Shown here: one piece after another, positions 1-7,890 of the stretch
Position numbering within the stretch: the stretch's first letter is position 1
Layout of the letters: every line of letters starts with the position of its first letter
DNA from: Salinicola peritrichatus
GTDB taxonomy: Bacteria; Pseudomonadota; Gammaproteobacteria; Pseudomonadales; Halomonadaceae
DNA: 38,807 nt
Reading direction: 5' to 3'
Assembly: GCF_003206715.1 (NCBI RefSeq)
Contig: NZ_PZJU01000042.1
Location: 1 to 38,807 of the forward strand
Made by a program: the position numbers and the translations under genes
The notes under the pieces: model-generated
Database searches by the model: none
Seen by the model: the letters and a program-made list of their open reading frames with translations, nothing else
Told to the model about the DNA's origin: nothing

Positions 1-94
1 AATCCTCACATATAAACCCATATGCTGCGCTCCGTGCGCCTTGCGACGGAGTGCCGCCCACTTCATCCTGCTCGCCGATTTACTCAGTATTCCC
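1..94. repeat. Partial copy of a ~150-bp intergenic repeat, cut by the window edge
   Basis: The stretch aligns in the same orientation with 38725-38807 at the other end of the window. Shared blocks are aatcctcac at the start, gctccgtgcgccttgcg in the middle, and ttcatcctgctcgccgattt followed by a/t-tcag at the end. This copy lacks part of the central block and carries about 15 extra bases (around 46-60) that partly repeat cggagtgc. The outer end, near 80-94, matches the terminal inverted repeat seen in the complete copy. It encodes nothing I can recognise and lies downstream of the DAHP synthase terminator. Confidence 0.7.
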
Positions 95-130
95 GGGGTG
101 TCGCAATAGAAAATCCTGGACAGTAAACGA

Positions 131-160
131 AAGCGCCCGATACCAGTGGCATCGGGCGTT
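131..160 (-). terminator. Rho-independent terminator of the DAHP synthase gene
   Basis: On the minus strand an 11-bp stem (134-144 with 148-158, one G-T wobble, 3-nt loop) is followed by CTTTCGTTT. It begins about 25 nt after the DAHP synthase stop codon, which is where a terminator is expected. Confidence 0.8.
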
Positions 161-184
161 GTCGTTGAGGATGGACAGTGGCGC

Positions 185-1267
185 TCAGTCGTCGGCCGTC
201 TGGCGGCGTTTGAGCGGCTGCGCCAGCGTCTCGGCCATCTGGGTCAGCGTGCGTTCGGTGGTCGGCCAGTCGATGCAGGCGTCGGTGATCGAGACGCCAT
301 ACTCGAGTTGACTGCGATCCTCGGGAATCTTCTGGCTGCCCCAGCCGATGTTGGATTCGATCATCAAGCCGATGATCGAGCGGTTGCCGTCGAGAATCTG
401 GTGGGTCACGTTCTCCATCACCAGCGGTTGCAGTGCCGGGTCCTTGTTGGAGTTGGCATGTGAGCAATCCACCATCAGATTGGCTTTCAATCCGGCCTTG
501 TGCAGTTCCTGCTCGGCCAGGGTCACGCTGACGCTGTCGTAGTTGGGCTTGCCGTTGCCGCCGCGCAGTACCACGTGGCCGTAGGCGTTGCCCCGGGTGC
601 GGATGACCGCGACCTGGCCGGCCTGATCGATACCCAGGAAATTGTGCGGGCTGGCGACCGACTGCAACGCATTGACGGCGACATCGAGACTGCCGTCGGT
701 ACCGTTCTTGAAGCCCACGGGACCGGATAGGCCCGAGGCCATTTCGCGGTGCGTTTGCGACTCGGTCGTGCGCGCCCCGATCGCCGACCAGCTGATGCAG
801 TCCTGCAGATACTGTGGCGAGATCGGATCGAGCGCCTCGGTGGCCAGCGGCAGGCCGATCTCGGCCAGGTCGACGAGCAGATGCCGGGCGATGTGCAGAC
901 CTTCTTCGATATCGAAGGAGTCGTTGAGATGGGGGTCGTTGATCAGCCCTTTCCAGCCCACCGTGGTTCGCGGCTTTTCGAAATAGACGCGCATGACGAT
1001 ATAGAGGCTGTCGCTGACGGCATCGGCAAGCCGACGCAGACGCCTGGCGTAGTCGCGGGCGGCATCGGGATCGTGAATCGAGCAGGGGCCGACCACGACC
1101 AGCAGGCGCGGATCCTCGCGATCGAGAATGCGCTGGATGGTCTGGCGGCCTTCGATGACTGTCCGCTGTGCCGCTTCGCTGAGCGGAATGTGCTGCTTGA
1201 GCACTTCGGGGGTGATCAGGACGTCCTGAGACAGGACGTTGAGATTGTTGACCTGCTGTTCCGACAT
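185..1267 (-). CDS. aroG: Class I (AroFGH-type) 3-deoxy-7-phosphoheptulonate synthase
   Basis: Condenses phosphoenolpyruvate and erythrose 4-phosphate to DAHP, the first step of the shikimate pathway, in the cytoplasm. The 360-residue product has the usual length (E. coli AroG is 350). It shows the metal-site motif VVVGPCSIHD (Cys62), GWKGLINDPHL, the substrate motif GARTTESQ, FKNGTDG, VDCSHANSNK (metal His), MIES (metal Glu) and SITDACIDW (metal Asp). The ATG at 1267 is chosen because the product then begins just before the conserved N-terminal arm; an upstream in-frame start at 1333 would add an unconserved Arg/Ala-rich tail. The N-terminal arm and the GLSGPVG loop suggest allosteric control by an aromatic amino acid. 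I cannot tell the Phe-, Tyr- and Trp-sensitive isoforms apart, so the symbol is provisional. It is monocistronic. Confidence 0.93.
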   Translation of the reverse strand: MSEQQVNNLNVLSQDVLITPEVLKQHIPLSEAAQRTVIEGRQTIQRILDREDPRLLVVVGPCSIHDPDAARDYARRLRRLADAVSDSLYIVMRVYFEKPRTTVGWKGLINDPHLNDSFDIEEGLHIARHLLVDLAEIGLPLATEALDPISPQYLQDCISWSAIGARTTESQTHREMASGLSGPVGFKNGTDGSLDVAVNALQSVASPHNFLGIDQAGQVAVIRTRGNAYGHVVLRGGNGKPNYDSVSVTLAEQELHKAGLKANLMVDCSHANSNKDPALQPLVMENVTHQILDGNRSIIGLMIESNIGWGSQKIPEDRSQLEYGVSITDACIDWPTTERTLTQMAETLAQPLKRRQTADD

Positions 1268-1310
1268 GCTGGGCCCGTTGGTTCTTCTACTGAATGCGCG
1301 TGGAGCGCGT

Positions 1311-1340
1311 ACTATGGCGGCTGCACGGTACAAAAATCAA
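1311..1340 (-). promoter_or_regulatory. Candidate sigma-70 promoter of the DAHP synthase gene
   Basis: On the minus strand TTGATT (1335-1340) and CATAGT (1311-1316) are separated by 18 bp, about 44 bp before the ATG. The -35 is good and the -10 matches the consensus at four of six positions. I see no obvious aromatic-amino-acid repressor box or leader peptide. Confidence 0.35.
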
Positions 1341-1514
1341 CTTCGAGAGTGCTGACAAGCGACTGCGCTCGTGCTCGTGACGCTTGTTAGTATCCTTTTT
1401 CGGTCACTTCTGAAGATTGCATGCCGCTATTCCATGCCACTATCGCGCGACTTGATGGTTGGCCGCAAAACAGGAACACTGGATCGGTTTCGCCGCGTGC
1501 TTATCCACCGTTTC

Positions 1515-1523
1515 TGTTATAAG
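1515..1523 (+). promoter_or_regulatory. Extended -10 element upstream of rpoE
   Basis: TGTTATAAG (TG-N-TATAAG) is a good extended -10 about 135 bp before the rpoE start. The -35 position is poor (around 1493-1498). This would be a sigma-70 promoter with a fairly long leader. Confidence 0.35.
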
Positions 1524-1658
1524 TTGCACGCCTGTCACCGAATCGTGAGTCCCAAGGCTCCAGGTTGAATCATGAGCGTATCGTTACCCAATCACCATTA
1601 TCGTCACCGCTGTGTCCTTTTGCGATGTGCTGCGCCCATGAACATGGGGAGGAGTTGA

Positions 1659-2264
1659 ATGGGTGCCAGAGAGACCGATCAACAACTCGTCGAGCGCGCC
1701 CAGAAGGGGGATACCCGAGCCTTCGATCTACTGGTCAAGAAGTATCAGCACAAGATCCTCGGCCTGATCGGCCGTTACGTCCAGGACCACGCCGAAGTTC
1801 AGGACGTAGCCCAGGAAGCCTTCATCAAAGCGTATCGCGCCCTGGGCAGTTTTCGCGCCGAGAGCGCGTTCTACACCTGGATGTACCGCATCGCCATCAA
1901 CACGGCGAAGAATTATCTGGTGTCGCGAGGGCGGCGGCCGCCGGGCAGCGACCTGGACATCAGCGACGCCGAAGTCGTCGATCAGAGCGGGCGGCTGTCG
2001 GATATCGAGTCACCGGAAGCGGCCATTGCCCGTGACCAACTGGAAGCGGCGGTGTTCGAGGCGATCGAGAACCTGCCGGACGACTTGCGTACCGCCATCA
2101 CGCTGCGGGAATTCGACGGTCTCTCCTATGAGGACATTGCCACCATCATGGAGTGCCCCGTCGGCACGGTGCGTTCACGCATCTTCCGCGCTCGGGAAGC
2201 GGTCGACAAACATATCCATCCGTTGCTGGAGCGAAGTGCGCAGGATGCCGCGAACGAATCTTGA
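1659..2264 (+). CDS. rpoE: RNA polymerase sigma factor RpoE/AlgU (sigma-E)
   Basis: Extracytoplasmic-function sigma factor that directs RNA polymerase to envelope-stress promoters. The 201-residue protein has an ECF region 2 (FDLLVKKYQHKILGLIGRY, then DVAQEAFIKAYRAL and YTWMYRIAINTAKNYL) and a region 4 helix-turn-helix (LPDDLRTAITLREFDGLSYEDIA, then CPVGTVRSRIFRARE). These read like the Pseudomonas AlgU/E. coli RpoE subgroup along the whole length. The ATG follows an excellent ribosome-binding site (GGGGAGGAG). The next genes encode its anti-sigma factor RseA and RseB, with the protease DegP after them. Activity is expected to be set by RseA binding at the inner membrane. Confidence 0.97.
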   Translation: MGARETDQQLVERAQKGDTRAFDLLVKKYQHKILGLIGRYVQDHAEVQDVAQEAFIKAYRALGSFRAESAFYTWMYRIAINTAKNYLVSRGRRPPGSDLDISDAEVVDQSGRLSDIESPEAAIARDQLEAAVFEAIENLPDDLRTAITLREFDGLSYEDIATIMECPVGTVRSRIFRAREAVDKHIHPLLERSAQDAANES

Positions 2265-2357
2265 AATCGCACGGCACTTTTTGACGATAAAGATGAATCG
2301 AAAATGAACTGTTGGCGATTTCCATCGTCATACAGGAGCAAGCAGAACACTGATGTC

Positions 2358-2388
2358 GTTGAATGGCGACGTGTCGCCTTCATTCAAC
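2358..2388 (+). other. Stem-loop in the rpoE-rseA intercistronic gap
   Basis: GTTGAATG (2358-2365) pairs with CATTCAAC (2381-2388), and inside it GCGAC (2366-2370) pairs with GTCGC (2373-2377), with a 2-nt loop and a 3-nt bulge. It lies about 40 nt before the rseA ATG in a 162-bp gap. No T-run follows, so it is not a standard terminator. It may be a processing, stability or attenuation element that tunes anti-sigma against sigma-factor synthesis. Confidence 0.55.
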
Positions 2389-2426
2389 ACGTGGCAAGCC
2401 GCAAGGCCGAGTGTGAGGGTGTGACT

Positions 2427-3176
2427 ATGAAGCAGGTACGTGAGTCGTTTTCCGCGCTGATGGACAACGAAGCCGACGAATTCGATCTACGCCGGGTTCT
2501 CAAGAGCCTGGGAAGCGCATCGGAAGAGTCGGACACGTGGCGACGCTACCATTTGGCTCGCAGCATGATGCAACGCGAGCGGGACGCGGTCGTCAACATC
2601 GACATCTCCGGGGACGTGATGGCAGCGCTGGCCGATGAACCCCAGCCGCTCTCGGCGCCGGGGCACGAATCGACGAAACGTCACTCGTTCTCCTTCATGG
2701 GCGGTGCTGCGGTGGCCGCGGCGGTATCGCTGATGGTGATCGCCGGCGCCCAGGTCTACAACGGTCGATTCGCCGGTGATACCGAGAGCTCCCCTGACGT
2801 CGCCAGTGGTACCGTGCTGCCGCCCTCGAGCGGTACTCAGCCATCGTTTGCGTCCGAGACCTCGTCCGGCGGCAATGGTGTCATGCCCGCCTCTATGCAG
2901 GCGCCTGCCTCCGACGGGCTGCCGTATTTCTCGGCCAACGGCGCCGGCAGCGGCCTGATGACGATTGGCGAGAACGTCATGTCGCCGATGTTTCTTTCCT
3001 CCGGTTCCGAGCAGCCAAGCATCGATAGAGAGCAGGCGGAAACGTTGCAGTCCTATCTCGAACGTCACTCGCTGGGCGCGGCCTACAGCACTGGCGATAG
3101 TTGGATGCCGCTGCTGCGCGCGCCGGGTACGTATGCCAGCCAGTTGAACAGCATCGGAGCCACGGAAACGCGCTGA
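2427..3176 (+). CDS. rseA: Anti-sigma-E factor RseA/MucA
   Basis: Inner-membrane anti-sigma factor that holds sigma-E inactive until envelope stress triggers its proteolysis. The 249-residue product has the RseA N-terminal sigma-binding domain (residues 1 to about 80: VRESFSALMDNEADEFDLRRVL, then the WRRYHLARSMM helix). One membrane span follows near residues 92-112 (GGAAVAAAVSLMVIAGAQVY), then a Ser/Gly/Pro-rich periplasmic part of about 135 residues. The ATG at 2427 follows GAGGGTG and starts directly at the conserved domain; the frame is open upstream to 2304, but that part is not RseA-like. The stop overlaps the rseB start (TGATG), indicating translational coupling. The periplasmic C-terminal segment is the expected site for DegS-type cleavage and RseB binding. 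Confidence 0.93.
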   Translation: MKQVRESFSALMDNEADEFDLRRVLKSLGSASEESDTWRRYHLARSMMQRERDAVVNIDISGDVMAALADEPQPLSAPGHESTKRHSFSFMGGAAVAAAVSLMVIAGAQVYNGRFAGDTESSPDVASGTVLPPSSGTQPSFASETSSGGNGVMPASMQAPASDGLPYFSANGAGSGLMTIGENVMSPMFLSSGSEQPSIDREQAETLQSYLERHSLGAAYSTGDSWMPLLRAPGTYASQLNSIGATETR

Positions 3177-4235
3177 TGTCGCTGCACCGCGTAGGGAGCG
3201 TTGCGCTGTTGATGGCGGTCTCGGTCGGTGCCGCGGTAGCGCAAGACTCACCCTCGTCATCTCCGGCCGCTGAAGAAACGTTCGATTGCGCTCGAATGGC
3301 GGAAGTCGACAAGGACGACGCGACACCGGAGGCACTCTTCGAGCGGAGCCTGTGGGCGGGGCATTGCTATCGCTTCAGCGCAAGAGCCGTGCGTATCAGC
3401 TTCGACGGCGTTCGCACACTGGCGCTTACCCACTCGATCGACCAGGGCATCGAAACCGAGGCCGCGAGATTCCTCGATGGTCCGCCGGTGGCGATCGAAA
3501 AGCGCGGCGGGGTGAACAAAAGGGCGGCTGGCAGCGGCGTGCTCGACTTCTCCACCGGCATGTCGCCGGCCCAGTTGGCCCGCCACGTGGCCCGGTACTA
3601 CCGCCTGCAACCCGTTGAACTCGAGCGTATCGCCGGGCGAGCGGCCTGGCGGCTCGATATCGAGCCGCAGGACTCCCTGCGCTATGGCTATCGGCTGTGG
3701 CTCGATCGGGAAACCGCACTCCCGCTCAAGCAGGAGATGATCGATATCAATGGCCAGGTCATCGAGACCTTCCAGATCACCGAACTTCAGAACCCTGAGC
3801 TCTATCAGGGAGTCTTGAGCCTGGGACCCGAGCGCAATCCGACAACGTCGCCTTGGGATGCCCAATGGCTGCCCGCCGGATTCATCGCGCAACCGGTTCC
3901 CGCGCGCAGTCCCGGAGAGATGGCGCGTACCGAACATCGTCTCTACAGTGATGGCTTGACCAGCATCAGCCTGTTCGTGGAGCCGATTACCGGTTCGCGC
4001 CCACCGCTCAAGGCCGGCGTGCATCGGCTCGGTATTTCCTTCGCTGCCGTGTCACGTCGTGCACGACGGGCGCCCGATGCAGATTCTAGTGCTGGGCGAG
4101 GCGCCTGCGGAAGTCCTGGCGCGGATCGCCGTTCAGGTGAGCTGGAGCGGCACCGGAAACGCCGGTGCCGCCACGGCCAATACGGGTGAGGGTGCGTCCA
4201 GGGATGATCCTTCCTCCGCCGACACTGGCTCCTGA
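3176..4235 (+). pseudogene. rseB: rseB/mucB, sigma-E regulatory protein, with an apparent frameshift near the 3' end
   Basis: RseB/MucB is a periplasmic lipid- and porin-sensing protein that binds RseA and shields it from cleavage. The frame opening at 3176 has a signal peptide (LLMAVSVGAAVAQ) and a normal body: a first domain with LFERSLWAGHCYRFSARAV, then GYRLWLDRETALPLKQEMID and ITELQNPEL. After GVHRLGISFAAV (about 4048) the frame turns into an Arg/Gly/Ser-rich tail and ends at 4189. The +1 frame from about 4053 reads HVVHDGRPMQILVLGEAPAE and continues VLARIAVQVSW before a Ser/Gly/Ala-rich tail, ending at 4235. That looks like the conserved RseB C-terminus. One extra base, or two lost, between about 4043 and 4059 explains this. 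It could be a real mutation or a sequence error. As read, the product is 337 residues with about 45 residues of wrong C-terminus. Confidence 0.8.
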
Positions 4236-4286
4236 ATTCCTACCGACTTGCCGGCCACTCAATGCAAAGAATCTTTACATCTCATT

Positions 4287-4313
4287 GAACTCTTCACGTT
4301 TTTTCGCATCAAT
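4287..4313 (+). promoter_or_regulatory. Candidate sigma-E promoter of degP
   Basis: GAACTC (4287-4292), a 16-nt spacer with a T-run, and TCAAT (4309-4313) closely resemble the sigma-E pattern GAACTT-N16-TCAAA/TCTGA. The site lies about 140 bp upstream of degP, a classical sigma-E target, and downstream of rseB, so degP could be transcribed separately from the rpoE operon. Confidence 0.6.
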
Positions 4314-4456
4314 GGGAGTGGCAGCGACATCCCGTCGGCGGATGTCCGCCATTCCGATGGCGCAAGGTTCAGTCGGTAGGTGTTATCCCTTGCGTTCGTC
4401 ATCATGTTCATCAACGTACGGCTCGCTTCGAGTCTTCACGATGTTAGGAGTGCTTA

Positions 4457-5875
4457 ATGGAACGCATGACAAGATGGTTCGCTCCCTGGCTGCTGATGGC
4501 CGTGGCCTTGCTGTCAGTCCAGACGGCTCAGGCGCGCGAACTGCCGGACTTCACCGAACTGGTCAAGCAGGCCGCCCCCGGCGTGGTCAACATCTCGACG
4601 ACCAGCACGATCAGTGCCGCGAGCGGTCCTTACGCTCAACAGGACATCCCCGAGATCTTTCGGCGGTTCTTCGGTGACCAGATGCCGCCGATGCCCGGCA
4701 TGCCCGGCGGCAACGAGGAACGCAAGTCGCTGGGCTCCGGATTCGTCATCCGCAAGGACGGTTACATTCTGACCAATGCGCACGTGGTCAAGGATGCCGA
4801 CGAGATCATGGTGCGCCTCAACGATCGGCGGGAACTGCCCGCGAAACTGGTGGGTTCCGATGCGCGCACCGATGTGGCGCTGCTCAAGGTCGATGCCGAT
4901 GATTTGCCGACATTGAAAATCGGCGACTCGGATGACTTGCAGGTCGGCGAGTGGGTGGCGGCCATTGGCTCGCCGTTCGGCTTCGACCACTCCGTGACGG
5001 CGGGCATCGTCAGCGCCATCAATCGCACGCTGCCTAGCGACACCTACGTACCGTTCATCCAGACCGACGTCGCGATCAACCCCGGTAACTCCGGCGGTCC
5101 GCTGTTCAACCTGGACGGCGAAGTGGTGGGTATCAACTCGCAGATCTATACCCGTAGCGGCGGTTTCATGGGGCTCTCCTTCGCCATCCCGATCAGTGTC
5201 GCGATGGACGTCGCCGACCAGTTGCGCACCGAAGGCCATGTCAGCCGTGGCTGGCTCGGCGTCGTGATCCAGCCGGTCTCCAAGGATCTGGCCGAGTCCT
5301 TCGGGCTCGACGACACGCGCGGCGCCCTGGTCTCCGATGTCACCGACGACAGCCCGGCCAAGAAAGCCGGCCTGAAGGCGGGCGACGTGATCCTGAGCGT
5401 CAATGGCGAGGCCATCGACGACTCCACCACCTTGCCCCGACTGATCGGTCGGGTATCCCCCGGCGACGACGTCAAGCTCAAGGTCATGCGTGATGGCGAC
5501 CAGCGCAACATCGATGTCACCGTCGGCGACTGGCCGGAGGAGATGACCGCGGATGGCTCGTCGTCAACCGGCAAGGCGACCGACGATCAGGCCAAGCTGG
5601 GTATCGCCATCAGCGATCTCAACGATCAGCAGAAGCAGCAACTCGACATCGACAGCGGCGTGCTCGTACGTCGTGTCGATCCGCGCGGTGCCGCGGCGGC
5701 TGCCGGCATTCAGCCGGGGGACGTGATCGTCAGCTTCGATCAGAAGCCGGTCGACAACGCCGACCAGTTGATCGAAGCGGTCAAGCAGGTCGACGAGGAT
5801 CGGGCCGTACCGGTGCGCATCGTGCGTGACGGCAACTCGTTGTTCGTGGCGCTGCGATTGAAGGCCCAGGACTGA
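4457..5875 (+). CDS. degP: Periplasmic serine endoprotease DegP/DegQ/MucD (HtrA family)
   Basis: Degrades and refolds misfolded periplasmic proteins. The 472-residue protein has a Sec signal peptide ending near ALLSVQTAQA (residues 15-24). A trypsin-like domain carries the catalytic triad His109 (TNAHVV), Asp139 (RTDVALLK) and Ser212 (GNSGGPLF). Two PDZ domains follow, at about 265-355 (GWLGVVIQPV...GALVSDV...GLKAGDVI) and 380-470 (LGIAISDL...GVLVRRV...GIQPGDVI). The start follows TTAGGAG. Its position right after rseB is that of mucD in Pseudomonas, but no mucC lies between. MucD-type proteases damp sigma-E signalling by removing the misfolded proteins that activate it, so the product would close a feedback loop on RpoE. 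DegP and DegQ cannot be separated by sequence alone here. Confidence 0.95.
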   Translation: MERMTRWFAPWLLMAVALLSVQTAQARELPDFTELVKQAAPGVVNISTTSTISAASGPYAQQDIPEIFRRFFGDQMPPMPGMPGGNEERKSLGSGFVIRKDGYILTNAHVVKDADEIMVRLNDRRELPAKLVGSDARTDVALLKVDADDLPTLKIGDSDDLQVGEWVAAIGSPFGFDHSVTAGIVSAINRTLPSDTYVPFIQTDVAINPGNSGGPLFNLDGEVVGINSQIYTRSGGFMGLSFAIPISVAMDVADQLRTEGHVSRGWLGVVIQPVSKDLAESFGLDDTRGALVSDVTDDSPAKKAGLKAGDVILSVNGEAIDDSTTLPRLIGRVSPGDDVKLKVMRDGDQRNIDVTVGDWPEEMTADGSSSTGKATDDQAKLGIAISDLNDQQKQQLDIDSGVLVRRVDPRGAAAAAGIQPGDVIVSFDQKPVDNADQLIEAVKQVDEDRAVPVRIVRDGNSLFVALRLKAQD

Positions 5876-5905
5876 ACGCCCCGCGACGCAACGTACGCGG
5901 AACCC

Positions 5906-5940
5906 GCAGCCCCGCCCGTTCAGGCGGGGCTGTGTGGTTT
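5906..5940 (+). terminator. Terminator downstream of degP
   Basis: A 9-bp GC-rich perfect stem (5908-5916 with 5923-5931) and 6-nt loop are followed by GTGTGGTTT. The T-tract is weak, but the stem is strong and placed about 33 nt after the degP stop. Confidence 0.65.
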
Positions 5941-5959
5941 CGGCGTGTCGCTGTCCTTG

Positions 5960-5980
5960 GTACCGCCATGTCGGTACAAT
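5960..5980 (+). promoter_or_regulatory. Candidate lepA promoter -10 with overlapping palindrome
   Basis: TACAAT (5975-5980) could be a -10 element 82 bp before lepA. A perfect inverted repeat GTACCG-N6-CGGTAC (5960-5977) overlaps its upstream edge and could be an operator or small hairpin. The -35 position (near 5952-5957) is poor. Confidence 0.3.
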
Positions 5981-6061
5981 GCCGCCATTTCGTAATCAAC
6001 CGCGCGACCGCAAACCACGCACTGTGTCCGTCAGCGCGTACAAATGACCGGTAAGGACTCA

Positions 6062-7879
6062 ATGGCAGACGCCGCAAGTAACGAAAAGCTCAAGTACATT
6101 CGGAACTTCTCGATCATTGCCCACATTGATCACGGCAAGTCCACCTTGGCGGATCGCATCATTCAGGTGTGCGGCGGGTTGAGCGACCGAGAGCTCAAGG
6201 AGCAGGTACTCGACTCGATGGATCTGGAGCGCGAGCGCGGTATCACCATCAAGGCGCAGTCGGTGACGCTCGACTACCTGGCCCGGGATGGCAACACCTA
6301 TCAGCTCAATTTCATCGACACGCCCGGACACGTCGACTTCTCCTACGAGGTATCGCGCTCGCTCTACGCCTGCGAGGGCGCCTTGCTGGTGGTCGATGCC
6401 GCCCAAGGCGTCGAGGCGCAATCGGTGGCCAACTGCTATACCGCCATCGAGCAGAATCTCGAGGTCCTGCCGGTACTCAACAAGATGGACCTGCCGCAGG
6501 CCGATCCCGATCGGGTCGCCCACGAGATCGAGGAGATCATCGGGCTCGAGGCCCAGGACGCGGTACGCGTTTCGGCCAAGAGCGGGCTCAATATCGACGA
6601 GCTGCTCGAGCGACTGGTACGCGACATTCCGCCGCCCAAGGGAGACCGCGACGGCGACCTTCAGGCACTGATCATCGACTCCTGGTTCGACAATTACCAA
6701 GGGGTCGTATCGCTGGTGCGCATCTTCGACGGCACGCTGAAGAAGGGCGACAAGATCCGCATGAAGTCGACCGGCGGCGACTGGGAGGTGACCGATATCG
6801 GTTACTTCACGCCCAAGCAGAATTCCACCGGTATCCTGCGTGCCGGCGAGGTGGGCTTCGTCATCGCCGGGATCAAGGACATCCACGGGGCGCCGGTCGG
6901 CGATACCATCACCCATACCAGGACCAAGGACGTGCCGCGCCTGCCTGGCTTCCAGAAGGTCAAGCCGCAGGTTTACGCCGGCATGTTCCCGGTGAGTTCC
7001 GACGATTACGAGGATTTCCGCGACGCGCTCGAAAAGCTGGCGCTCAACGATGCCTCGCTCGACTACGTGCCCGAAAATTCCGATGCTCTCGGCTTCGGCT
7101 TCCGTGTCGGCTTCCTCGGCACGCTGCACATGGAGATCATCCAGGAGCGCCTGGAGCGGGAATACGATCTCGACCTGCTGACCACGGCACCGACGGTCAT
7201 CTACGAACTGGTGATGGACGATGGCGAGGTGCAATACATCTCCAACCCGTCGAAGCTGCCGGATCTGGCCAGCGTCGCCGAGATGCGCGAACCGATCGTG
7301 CGTGCCAATATCCTGGTACCGCAGGAGTTCGTCGGCAACGTGATTTCCGAATGCGTCAATCGGCGCGGCGTGCAACTGGACATGCAGGTGCTCGGCAACC
7401 AGATGCAGCTGGTCTATGAACTGCCGATGGCGGAAGTGGTGATGGACTTCTTCGATCGGCTCAAGTCGATCTCCAAGGGCTACGCCTCGCTGGACTACAG
7501 CTTCGAGCGCTTCGAAGCGGCCAAGCTGGTACGCCTGGATATCCTGATCAACGGCGACCGTGTCGATGCCCTGGCGCTGATCATCCATCGCGACCACGCC
7601 CACTCACGTGGCCGAATCCTGGTCGACAAGATGAAGGAACTGATTCCGCGGCAGATGTTCGACGTCGCGGTGCAGGCGGCGATCGGCGGCCATGTCGTGG
7701 CGCGCTCGACGGTCAAGGCGCTGCGCAAGAACGTCACGGCGAAGTGCTACGGCGGCGATGTCACGCGCAAGAAGAAACTGCTGGAGAAGCAGAAAGCCGG
7801 CAAGAAACGCATGAAGCAAGTGGGGCGTGTGGAAATTCCCCAGGATGCGTTCCTCGCCGTCCTCAAAGTGAACGAGTAG
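6062..7879 (+). CDS. lepA: Elongation factor 4 (LepA), ribosome-associated GTPase
   Basis: Translational GTPase that acts on stalled or mis-translocated ribosomes and in 30S biogenesis. The 605-residue product is nearly the E. coli length (599). It shows G1 AHIDHGKST (residues 20-28), switch [10 protein letters not shown]3 DTPGHVDF, G4 NKMDLP, and the LepA-specific C-terminal domain ending [18 protein letters not shown], with [10 protein letters not shown] and RGVQLDM before it. The ATG at 6062 follows AAGGA; an in-frame ATG at 6044 lies just upstream but lacks a good ribosome-binding site. lepB follows after 11 nt, as in most gammaproteobacteria, so the two are co-transcribed. Confidence 0.98.
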   Translation: MADAASNEKLKYIRNFSIIAHIDHGKSTLADRIIQVCGGLSDRELKEQVLDSMDLERERGITIKAQSVTLDYLARDGNTYQLNFIDTPGHVDFSYEVSRSLYACEGALLVVDAAQGVEAQSVANCYTAIEQNLEVLPVLNKMDLPQADPDRVAHEIEEIIGLEAQDAVRVSAKSGLNIDELLERLVRDIPPPKGDRDGDLQALIIDSWFDNYQGVVSLVRIFDGTLKKGDKIRMKSTGGDWEVTDIGYFTPKQNSTGILRAGEVGFVIAGIKDIHGAPVGDTITHTRTKDVPRLPGFQKVKPQVYAGMFPVSSDDYEDFRDALEKLALNDASLDYVPENSDALGFGFRVGFLGTLHMEIIQERLEREYDLDLLTTAPTVIYELVMDDGEVQYISNPSKLPDLASVAEMREPIVRANILVPQEFVGNVISECVNRRGVQLDMQVLGNQMQLVYELPMAEVVMDFFDRLKSISKGYASLDYSFERFEAAKLVRLDILINGDRVDALALIIHRDHAHSRGRILVDKMKELIPRQMFDVAVQAAIGGHVVARSTVKALRKNVTAKCYGGDVTRKKKLLEKQKAGKKRMKQVGRVEIPQDAFLAVLKVNE

Positions 7880-7890
7880 GAAAACGTCTC

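Larger units (their letters stand above)
1268..1658. other. Divergent intergenic region between DAHP synthase and rpoE
   Basis: This 391-bp gap separates two divergent genes. I see no credible coding sequence and no structured RNA that I recognise. It holds the candidate DAHP synthase promoter and an extended -10 element upstream of rpoE, both listed separately. No good GAACTT-N16-TCTGA sigma-E site is visible here, so autoregulation of rpoE is not supported by the sequence. Confidence 0.6.

Noticed and set aside
185-1333. Longer DAHP synthase starting at 1333
   Set aside because: The extra 22 residues are Arg/Ala-rich and unlike the family, and they would place the start on top of the candidate promoter.
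1268-1658. Sigma-E autoregulatory promoter upstream of rpoE
   Set aside because: The nearest candidates (for example GAACAC near 1472) lack a fitting -10 at the right distance. I report only a weak extended -10.
4043-4060. Programmed ribosomal frameshifting as the explanation for split rseB
   Set aside because: I see no slippery run, no rare or stop codon at the shift point and no obvious downstream stimulator. rseB is not known for recoding.
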